Shown here: positions 58,701 through 64,000 of the stretch, one piece after another | Layout: every line of letters begins with the position of its first letter | Position numbering within the stretch: position 1 is the first letter of the stretch | Assembly: GCA_038093515.1 (NCBI GenBank) | Contig: JBBPSI010000002.1 | Coordinates: 124,001 to 188,000, forward strand | Direction of reading: 5' to 3' | Length of the DNA stretch: 64,000 nucleotides | Origin: Butyriboletus loyo | Lineage: Eukaryota > Basidiomycota > Agaricomycetes > Boletales > Boletaceae | Position numbers and translations under genes: made by a program | The notes under the pieces: generated by a model | Told to the model about the DNA's origin: nothing | The model's input: the letters and a program-made list of their open reading frames with translations, nothing else | Database searches by the model: none

Positions 58701-61457
58701 CAAGGCAATGCAAAAACATCCATGAGGATGCCATTCAAAACCAACATAAAAGACATACACACCTGTTTTAGGCCCTCAGTATGTGCATTGACCCAGAATC
58801 TATCTGTGATCGCCTGAAGCAAGATGTCATTGAAAAGTGTGATGTTGAAACCTTCATCATTCACCAGTGCATCATGCCAGTTGCAACAGACTTGGGAAGC
58901 ATACCACAATAGAATCATCTCTCCATGTGGGTATGATTGGTATTCATTCATGACAATGTTCATGAAAAAGGTGGCAAGGGACCACTGATACTCCTCTGGC
59001 CAACCTGAGCACTGGATGTGAAGGAGGAAATTGTTCTTTCCCATGTTGAACTGCCGCCAGGATAGATCATGGTCATGAAGTGCTTTGGGTGAAGGTTTGC
59101 ATGATGCTGTGGATTTTAAAGAGAGAAATTGGCCCTCATCTGTGAAGGCATAGGTGCCACTTGCTGTGGATTTGTTCTCATCAGCCATGATGGCACATCC
59201 TTCAGGGGTGAAGTAGAATAGTTCAACAAACTCAAAGGACTTGAGCTTCTGCAGAGAAAACTGTGAATGATGAGGGAGGAGGGAGTCACAAATCATGCTA
59301 TCAATGTTGAAGGAGTTCATCTTAGGTTTCTTCTTCTCCTTTTTGCGCTTCTCAGCCTTGGCCTCAGCTTCCTGCTGCTCTCATTCACAATCCTCATGAT
59401 CCTGCTGATCAGCCCAAGCTGCTTCAGCTGCAAGCTCATCCTCCTCCACCTGTTGTTGCCACATAGCCAGACAACAAGTGCAGTCAAGTTGTTCAGCGGT
59501 GTTTTCATCATTGATGCCCACACTATTGGTGATGATGATGTCATGCAGTACCTGGTATGGTTGTCCTGTGAAATCAGGCTCAACTTCGAGCATAGGATCT
59601 TGGGGGGTGCAAGGCATGACTGAGGGGAACCAGTTTGGACTGCAAAGAACTGTGAATCAGTTGGAAAGGAAAGGAAAGGTGACCAGGACACTCTTAAAGG
59701 AGAAACAACAGAAAAGACTCAATGAGTGAGACAGAAAGTCAAGATGTCCTGGACACCATAGTAGAGTGCAGCAGTGGTGGTGGTGGCATGATGGCAAGAA
59801 GCAATGCCACATCTTGCTGCTCACTCAAAGACTTAACTCTAACTCTTCACTCGTGCCTCACTTCGTGATAGACTAGCAAAAGCATTCATCAGCTAACCAG
59901 CAATTACATCAAGACATCTTGATTCCGTGAAAACTGGAATATTCCTGGTCACGTCAATTTCCGTCGGGGCAATTATCGTGTCCAAATATATGTCTGATCC
60001 AAGGCCAACTTGTCTGATCGCCAGTAAGTAATGGAGGAAGCCAAAGATCAACTGTGACGTGCCCGTGTTCATTTGCACCCCAACCAAATACCCTACCCGA
60101 ACTGGTATTCACAAAGCTGCTCCGACCCCCAGCTACAACCTGGGAAACCTTGATACCCCTCAAGAACGGTATCTCAAACAAAGTATCACTAAATCTAATG
60201 TGATGATCATCAATCACATTCAGATGCTGAGTCGCAATAGTTGGAGGAGCAGACTCTCGAGGAGACAGGGATGTCTTTGCATATGGGTCCACTACTGATC
60301 GTGGAACAAGCTCGACAGTGATACGTGAACGGTCTGCGGCGTCCACTAAGCTCGAAGGTGCGGGGATTTTGTTTTTTCGCAGTCCTAGTTGTCCATGCGA
60401 GTTCGCGTCTTTGTTTACAGGGTGCACGTATGTGCATCCTTCTGACGTCAGCGCTAAAAGGTGGTTGCTACCTGCAACTATGGAGATGAAGCTAAAGAAA
60501 GCAATGAGCTACCTGAAATTTGTCGCGATAATGAGACCGACGTTTCACCCCGGTCCAGCTTCTCCTTTGGGAAGATCTCAACAAAATCTATGGTTTCTTG
60601 TTCTCGCCCAATCCAACCAGATACCCACCAAGGCGTTCTGGAAGTTGTCTGTAGTATGGATAGCTTTTGGCGTTCCTTATTTGCCGCGAAAACATAAATT
60701 CTCCCGGAGGCTGAGAGCGCGTATACACGAGACTCTGTCAGTTGTACCTTGATGATATTCTGTAAAGTACAAGCAGTGAACATGGACGCTTCGAACTTGG
60801 GGAGGCATGCTCTCTACCTTGCCACGAAGAGTCGCTTTTGGTGTCATTGTGTCTGATTTCGAGCCGAAAAACCCATCACCCCACTGAAAGACATCACCTG
60901 GAGCATCAACACACGCCGCATGCCTTTCATGGAGAGCCATATCTCGCAGCGCTACGTTCTCCAGCCACTTTGTATTAACAGGGATTTTGAACGTCTCAAT
61001 TCCAGGTGATGGTGGATCAATGAGGTTTGACCTAGCGATCAGGATAAAGGTCCAGCACAGCTACTTCGCGATGCACCTTACTTGTTAGAACCCCAAACCA
61101 CTGCACAGAGGGCTCCGTCCTCATCTAATCCAGTGCTGTTGACGCGCTTTGAATGCGCGGAACTGACTTGGGAGGGCAGAATATGCACTGCATCATTATA
61201 GACAAGGTTGCTTGAAAGGTACCACAAGAATACAACGGTGGTGGTGGCAACCATTGCTGCAGAGCGCCGTGGCGTCAAGCATGGTATTCTGGTCGAGGTG
61301 CTGGCATGAGCGGCACCAGAGTAAAGTCGGTGTGGCCTTCGGGAAGACGTGACGAGTGCATTAGTGGGGAGACTCGCAATTACTCCGAGTCAAACCTTGG
61401 CCACGACCGGTAACCTCCCAGCTGGGGGTCGACCGACAAAACTGTTGGAATCTCCAT
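46749..61457 (-). CDS. FMP25: FMP25-like mitochondrial RCC1-repeat protein, split by a giant intron
   Basis: Yeast Fmp25 is an inner-membrane RCC1-domain protein needed for complex III assembly. Exons upstream of the big intron lie at 61457-59898: a likely presequence, the membrane segment VVFLWYLSSNLVY, LCAVVWGSN, the blade HAACVDAPGDVFQWGDG, PWWVSGWIGREQE, NHLLALTSEG, GRVFGWGANEHGQVGLGSD and ESRCLDVIAG. Exons downstream lie at 47324-46749: GDLTCFVVERNPQ, LSCGNGQWGGLGN, LVTWGFNHDYQLGTGKR, and an end at VVYWKIRP. The junction GCTG|GTTAGC...GTTGTAG|GTGGTGAC keeps the frame and rebuilds the RCC1-type IAGGDLTCF. No frameshift or stop was found in the exons I read. The start at 61457 is uncertain. 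Whether the 12.6-kb intron is spliced is unknown. Confidence 0.82.
47655..48149 (+). mobile_element. solo LTR, family 2, copy A
   Basis: 495 bp, starts TGTTATAATC and ends ATAATA (probably AACA originally), flanked by 5-bp duplications GTGTG (47650-47654 and 48150-48154). Inside are CACGTG-type boxes (near 47721 and 47737), a perfect CRE TGACGTCA (47782-47789) and a TATA box (TATATAAAGG near 47972). Inserted in the 3' part of the recombinase gene. No internal retroelement sequence, hence a solo LTR. Confidence 0.8.
48584..49406 (+). mobile_element. solo LTR, family 1, copy D
   Basis: 823 bp, begins TGTTAC and ends GTAACA (inverted terminal hexamer), with perfect CAATC duplications at 48579-48583 and 49407-49411. 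Highly similar to copy E at 52676-53496. Differences are often TG or CA here where E has CG, suggesting more CpG decay in this copy. Interrupts the recombinase gene. Confidence 0.9.
49765..51354 (+). mobile_element. Tc1-like DNA transposon, copy 1
   Basis: 1,590 bp flanked by TA (49763-49764 and 51355-51356). Terminal inverted repeats of about 215 bp: 49765-49979 and 51140-51354, starting CAGTGGCTCAAAAAACTGTC. Each TIR also ends internally with an inverted copy of the same site (GACAGTTTTTTGACT). The transposase gene is broken. Nearly identical to copy 2, in opposite orientation. Confidence 0.93.
50126..51124 (+). pseudogene. Tc1-family transposase, inactive (copy 1)
   Basis: Starts MKSISTSLRQN with an HTH part (LSTRKIASQTGLGKSTVARV). 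The frame breaks near 50494 and several stops follow. The last part (50780-51124) has DLNPIEHTWNHLKR and MPRRVEAVIKAKG. Where active relatives, including the element at 56632, have QQDNDPKH, this copy has QQNNDPKH, so the second catalytic Asp is Asn. Both the frame breaks and the Asn are shared with copy 2. Confidence 0.88.
51468..51989 (-). mobile_element. solo LTR, family 2, copy B
   Basis: 522 bp in reverse orientation: minus strand reads TGTTATAATC (from 51989) to TTCGCAACA (51468). Flanked by CTAGT duplications at 51463-51467 and 51990-51994. Contains TGACGTCA at 51811-51818, a CACGTG box (near 51906) and a reversed TATATAAAGG-type TATA box (near 51655). Splits the N-terminal part of the recombinase; removing it joins HAWATS to TCESYRSG. 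Confidence 0.85.
52228..52281. repeat. 27-bp tandem duplication
   Basis: Two exact adjacent copies of a 27-bp unit, in frame (9 codons), in the C-terminal part of the RT-RNase H pseudogene, giving a duplicated SSHQDDH block on the minus strand. Confidence 0.8.
52676..53496 (+). mobile_element. solo LTR, family 1, copy E
   Basis: 821 bp, TGTTAC...GTAACA, with perfect ACAGC duplications at 52671-52675 and 53497-53501. Contains paired CACGTG boxes (TCACGTGACTAGCACGTGAT near 52931-52950) and a TATA-like run (near 53227). Inserted in the RNase H part of the DIRS-like element. Retains more CpG than copy D, so it may be younger. Confidence 0.9.
53915..55504 (-). mobile_element. Tc1-like DNA transposon, copy 2
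   Basis: 1,590 bp, same length as copy 1 but reversed, flanked by TA (53913-53914 and 55505-55506). TIRs 53915-54127 and 55290-55504. It sits at the start of LTR copy C, so it is younger than that LTR. Together with copy 1 it forms a 1.59-kb inverted pair separated by about 2.56 kb. Confidence 0.92.
54145..55143 (-). pseudogene. Tc1-family transposase, inactive (copy 2)
   Basis: Same 999-bp span and same lesions as copy 1, including Asn in place of the second catalytic Asp (QQNNDSKH, with an added Pro to Ser change). The N-terminal ATG is at 55143. Shared lesions mean both copies descend from one already dead parent that was moved by a transposase in trans. Confidence 0.87.
55505..55969 (+). 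mobile_element. solo LTR, family 2, copy C (incomplete start)
   Basis: About 465 bp plus a few bases left of Tc1 copy 2. Alignable to copies A and B through TTTCAAAGGTCATGTGACTTA, GTATTTAATCTCCGTTTGCT and TATATAAAGGCTTGTGG, ending GTCATAACA at 55969. The start is degenerate and no 5-bp duplication is seen; the DIRS RT middle is missing at this point. The CRE of copies A and B is mutated (GATGTAAT). Confidence 0.72.
56632..58214 (+). mobile_element. Tc1-like DNA transposon, copy 3 (second family)
   Basis: 1,583 bp flanked by TA (56630-56631 and 58215-58216). TIRs of about 216 bp: 56632-56847 and 57999-58214, outer end CAGTGGGCAACAAAACCGTT, inner end an inverted copy of the same site (GCAACAGTTTTGTTGCTGA). 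Encodes a nearly complete DD34E transposase. Its TIR sequences differ from copies 1 and 2, so it is a separate family with the same layout. Confidence 0.93.
56975..57916 (+). CDS. Tc1-like DD34E transposase, C-terminally truncated
   Basis: MKSLSIEQTNQIISCLEMG starts the paired-type HTH (CQISHSTGLNHSTISRLRS). A second HTH lies around residues 60-105 (ITPTDMCHVICLIGTGKAEN). Catalytic residues are all present: first Asp in IWSDETKINHIG, second Asp in IIFQQDNDPKH, and Glu in DLNPIEHLWFLLKRR, with 34 residues between the last two (DD34E). A TGA at 57914-57916 cuts the protein after RISVRS. One base seems to be lost there, because the homologous end (ESMPRRIQEVIKAKG) continues in another frame to 57981. 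The missing 20-odd residues are C-terminal to the core, so activity is uncertain. An upstream in-frame ATG lies at 56897. Confidence 0.85.
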   Translation: MKSLSIEQTNQIISCLEMGQSTCQISHSTGLNHSTISRLRSKHCPDLLKASGGCPSLITPTDMCHVICLIGTGKAENAVQVTKTLQDIKNHPISPQTIRHHLRKAGMKAVVKKKCPLLSMHHRRARMDFALSHQDWTVEDWKHVIWSDETKINHIGSDGRKWVWKKAEEGLSDRLVEGTVKFGGGSVMIWGCMTWEGVGMACKIDGKMDANLYVQIMEDELQQTLQYYGKTPEDIIFQQDNDPKHTSRRAKEWFADNGFEVMVWPAQSPDLNPIEHLWFLLKRRLAEYPESPKGVLELWEHVQAEWDRISVRS

Positions 61458-61525
61458 GTAATTCGACTTACTCGCGACATGGACCCATCAGCACCGCAGA
61501 CAGTCCTCAAAGGCATCGCCGTAAC

Positions 61526-62395
61526 ATGCGAGTTCGTCCCTTGCGCCAGCGTACAAGCACCAAGCATGCACTCTAACCTCCTGCTCTCCAGCATCTCTCA
61601 GTGGAGTGGCTGCCGGGCTTTATGGTGGCCTTATGCATGGTGCACCGACCAAATTCCTCCTTTACTCTGCTGTGAATAGTGGAATTGTCGCCGCGACATT
61701 TTTCAGTTGCGTTCCAAACTGGAGACTTCGCGCTGTGATTGATTGACCTTCTGTCTCGGCAGGCATACGGGAATACGTGGTTAGCCCTGTCCTGGTATTG
61801 ACGCTTCCCGGAAGGCAATATCAACTGCATAGACAAAGGTTATTTCACCCCGTTGGCAGTCCAATATCGGAGGAGACGGTTTCCCTGTCTTGGGCAGACA
61901 TCCGGACATCCCGTTTGCTTGACTCTGGGATAAGTGGCGGCCTGGCGGGTGGCATCCTTAACGCATGGAAACGTGCGCCAGCTCATCTCAAGCTGTTGTC
62001 TGATCTTCTCATCATCATCGTATACTTTAGGGGGCAGACGTGGTCTCGCACCCGGCTTCACAACGGGTGCACTAATGTGTACACTTCTTCAGTGGTGTTT
62101 CAACGAGTTCAACATTTCCCGAATACGTTATGTCTCTGCAAACTCGGCCGCTCCAACTCAACACAAGATACATAGCTCCGTTGACGCTGGTCAAGGTTCA
62201 CCGGCAGAATTTTCCACGCCCGTTGTAATGCAACCCACTCTAGTTGAACCACCTGCCTCCTGCTCGCCAATGGATCGCATACTTTCGATGTTTGGCCAAC
62301 ACATTTCGGACGAAAAGTATTTGGAGAGGCTTAAGATGGAGAGGGAATCTCACCTTCGGCGGATTGCAGAACTTGAGGAAAAGAATCGGCAGTGA
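61526..62395 (+). CDS. Tim17-like small membrane protein of unknown function
   Basis: Glycine-rich membrane segments resemble the Tim17/22/23 fold: SLSGVAAGLYGGLMHGAP...FLLYSAVNSGIVAATFF, then REYVVSPVL, SWADIRTSRLLDSGISGGLAGGILNAWKR and APGFTTGALMCTLLQW, with small-residue GxxxG-type patterns in each. The C-terminus is a soluble, charged helix, EKYLERLKMERESHLRRIAELEEKNRQ. Introns lie at about 61551 (GTACAA to CTCCAG), 61711 (GTTGCG to GGCAG) and 61970 (GTGCGC to TTTAG). The start MRVRPLRQ at 61526 fits the splice phase; ATGs at 61349 and 61479 are alternatives. A mitochondrial inner-membrane location is inferred. It is divergent from the FMP25-like gene. Confidence 0.65.
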
Positions 62396-62450
62396 TATTT
62401 TCTTCCCAAGATCATTTTTCACTCGACACTTCAATTACAGCACACCACTC

Positions 62451-63796
62451 TCAGCAAGTAGACCATACTTCAATGACACCTGTTCCATCTTTTTGGAATC
62501 CTCCTATGATGATCGACTCCCCTGAACATGCGATCGAATTCACCTTGTAGCTGTCCTTGCTTTCGCCTATCCATTGGGTTTCCAATTTCAGTGTACCACC
62601 TGCAGCTGACCCGCAGATTCGGTAGTGAGTGACCTTACCGAGGAGTGTGCAGGTCAGCAACTCTCGCGGCTCAGTGAAGGCTCTGCGAATGGGATGAATA
62701 TCCCTCAGGGTAATGTGGCAATAGACCTACAGGGCAACAATAGGGCCCTCTGCGACATCTGCGACGATTCTGCCGTCCATTTTTAGTCCCTTCCATTTGC
62801 GTTGTCGTCTTTGTCGACCACCCGAGGCTTCCGATGATTTTTCGCCGCCGGTACCAATATACAGGCGCCCATCGGCCGTGCCTGCACCTATTATCCCAGT
62901 TGATGATATTGATAGAGAGAGTATGAATGGCGGGGACAAAGAAACCCCGGAAGATGGAGGAGCCGCCGCTGAGCACCAGGAATCAGTACATTGCTGGATG
63001 CGGTGATATTGAGAACTAACTCAAGTCATCCCGAGAAAGTATGCTTCCTTGAATGAAGTCATAATGCAGCATGGCATAATCATACCCTCCACTGACAAGT
63101 TCACTTGGGCGATCTGGGATAAATCGGACTGAACCGCACACCTAGAAATAAGAATGAAGAATTGACCTCAGACGAACGATGCACTTACATTGTTATGATT
63201 TTGTTTCATTCGCGTGATTTCATTGGTTTGCAAATCAACAACCCCTACCGAACCAGAGTCCGTACAAAACGCCATCTTGGTCCCTCTCACGTTTATGGAG
63301 AGCTAGTTGATGCAGTCAGCCCACCTAGCTCGAACTTCCGAGTGCTAAACCTCACTTCGCCTAAATTGTCGTCGTCGATACCTAGGTCCAGCGTCTGCAG
63401 GGCGTCCGAAGACATCAAGATAAGCTTGTCCGTCCTCAAAGAAAATTGAAGCGCCTTGGGTAACACCGCATGAGCCCTGTGAAGAGCAGGAACATGACAA
63501 TGTTCATGTGCCTCACCTGTCGGCCAGATGCAACCCAAAGGTGAGCAGCGGGAAGCTGGGAGTGGAAAGAAACGGAGGAGACCGGTGCCAAGCCTCGTAT
63601 CGCTTTGAGGACTTTGAGCGTGTCTAGACTGTAAAGGCGGACAGAGCCATCGTCTGTGTATCCGATTGCTTTCAGAGGACGTCGTAGGGGATGATTTAGC
63701 CGTACCTGAACCCACGAGGAGCTGATGAGATTCGATAAAAGATAGACAAGAAACTTGAGCAGGGATTGGCAAAGTTATGCGATGGCGATAACCCAT
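62451..63796 (-). CDS. WDR53-like WD40 protein
   Basis: WDR53-type proteins are small WD40 propellers suggested to bind DDB1-CUL4 ligases; function is poorly known. It starts MGYRHRITLPIPAQVSCLSF at 63796, directly after an in-frame stop. Then come HQLLVGS and DDGSVRLYSLDTLKVLKAI, KLILMSSDALQTLDLG, LGGLTA, then MAFCTDSGSVGVVDL near 63270. The family block NVCGSVRFIPDRPSELVSGGYDYAML follows near 63170-63060. Next come SPPFILSLSISSTGIIGAGTADG (62940-62880), a basic insert, and a last exon VNSIACSGESIIIGGF ending IEVWSTC. Five or six short introns are present. The stop is 55 bp from the convergent Tim17-like gene. Confidence 0.7.
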
Positions 63797-63807
63797 CTAT
63801 TCCGCAG

Positions 63808-64000
63808 ATGTCCAAGGCCGGAGTTCCTTACAGTAAACCAAACACAAATCCCGTTTATACCTTCATGGCCGATATCTCGAACACAACTCTTGTACCCAAG
63901 TCATTCGAGGACCTTGAACATATTTTGCAAAATGATACCAAGATTAAAGTGGCAGGTCGGTCGCAGCCCTCGATTTGAACTACTTTTGGTTGAATCTTGT
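63808..64000 (+). CDS. probable glutamine-synthetase-family protein, 5' fragment
   Basis: Only the first exon is inside the window. MSKAGVPYSKPNTNPVY...SFEDLEHILQNDTKIKVA matches the N-terminal beta-grasp part of fungal GS/FluG-type proteins, which normally continues into a DVDGILRGK-like motif. A donor site (GTCGGT) follows at 63956, so the rest is beyond the edge. The ATG at 63808 is 11 bp from the divergent WDR53-like start. The family call rests on a short stretch. Confidence 0.5.

Larger units (their letters stand above)
56369..59617 (-). pseudogene. DIRS-like gag gene, broken
   Basis: ATG at 59617 (MPCTPQDPMLEVEPDF), an acidic/Gln helix part, an in-frame TGA after HEDCE (59381-59383, probably from CGA), a Lys/Glu-rich stretch, then LKSFEFVELFYFTPEGCA and ILLWYASQVCCNWHDAL, as in mushroom DIRS gag proteins. 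Interrupted by Tc1 copy 3 (56632-58214). The C-terminus has a Cys/His knuckle region (CLLCLGHFPHN, CSSTSKDHLYECSSCGAMDH) with a second TGA where Trp is expected, ending at TAG 56369-56371. It overlaps the RT start. Confidence 0.75.
47410..59880 (-). mobile_element. decayed DIRS-like tyrosine-recombinase retrotransposon, host of eight later insertions
   Basis: DIRS elements carry gag, RT-RNase H and a tyrosine recombinase instead of a DDE integrase, and make no target duplication. All three coding parts are present in order on the minus strand: gag (59617-56369), RT-RNase H (56436-52146) and recombinase (about 52141-47591). Removing the inserted LTRs and Tc1 elements with one copy of each target duplication rejoins coding at most sites. 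The ends are proposed from an imperfect inverted match: TTTGCTAGT at 47410-47418 (+) and 59872-59880 (-), each followed within 35 bp by GTGAAG. The termini are tentative, while the identity of the element is firm. Own sequence is about 4.5 kb after subtracting insertions. Confidence 0.82.
47325..59897 (-). other. 12,573-nt intron filled with nested transposons
   Basis: Donor GTTAGC at 59897 and acceptor TTGTAG ending at 47325, both matching the phase of the flanking exons. Other introns in this window are about 50-100 nt. If the retroelement termini proposed here are right, the original intron was about 100 nt (47325-47409 plus 59881-59897). Confidence 0.8.

Noticed and set aside
57983..59320. 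A 445-codon minus-strand frame running through gag and into Tc1 copy 3
   Set aside because: The last 80 or so codons are translated Tc1 TIR and flanking sequence. It is a gag pseudogene read into a later insertion, not a single gene.
61078..61278. Separate small ORF beginning near 61278
   Set aside because: The first codon is TTG, and the sequence is an internal exon of the FMP25-like gene carrying its membrane segment.

Overview
The window is nuclear DNA of a filamentous basidiomycete, very probably an Agaricomycete. The genes are dense and cut by many short GT-AG introns of about 50-60 nt. Intergenic gaps are mostly 30-350 bp, and pairs of divergent or convergent genes alternate. The proteins resemble fungal orthologues, and the transposons (DIRS-like tyrosine-recombinase retroelement, solo LTRs, long-TIR Tc1 elements) fit a mushroom-forming fungus. 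No species can be named from sequence alone.

Left part (1-46.7 kb), housekeeping genes in order: WDR48/Bun107 (-), CCT1 (+), CDC27/APC3 (+), an acidic Ser/Pro-rich protein (+), an SRR1-like protein (-), TMA20/MCT-1 (-), exportin CRM1/XPO1 (-), a Ser-rich protein (+), two tandem expansin-like secreted proteins (-), a SERCA-type Ca2+ ATPase (-), SIP5 (+), a small membrane protein (-), an arrestin-like protein (-), an SLC35F6-like transporter (+), SHQ1 (-), anthranilate synthase I TRP2 (+), mitochondrial uS2 (-), an Ssb-type Hsp70 (+), RFC2 (-), CAF-1 large subunit (+) and SPC24 (-). RFC2 and CAF-1, which act together through PCNA at the fork, share a 115-bp divergent promoter with four ACGCG/CGCGT cores.

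Right part (46.7-64 kb): an FMP25-like RCC1-repeat gene (-) is spread over 14.7 kb because one intron, 47325-59897, has grown to 12.6 kb. That intron holds a nest of transposons. A decayed DIRS-like retroelement (gag, RT-RNase H and tyrosine recombinase pieces, all on the minus strand) has been broken up by five solo LTRs of two families and three Tc1-like elements. Four of the LTRs and all three Tc1 elements keep recognisable target-site duplications. The exons on both sides stay in frame through the original splice sites, so the host gene may still be expressed. Beyond it lie a Tim17-like membrane protein (+), a WDR53-like WD40 protein (-), and the first exon of a probable glutamine-synthetase-family gene (+) cut by the window edge.

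Intron boundaries were inferred by eye from consensus sites plus protein continuity. Gene ends are firmer than most internal exon edges.
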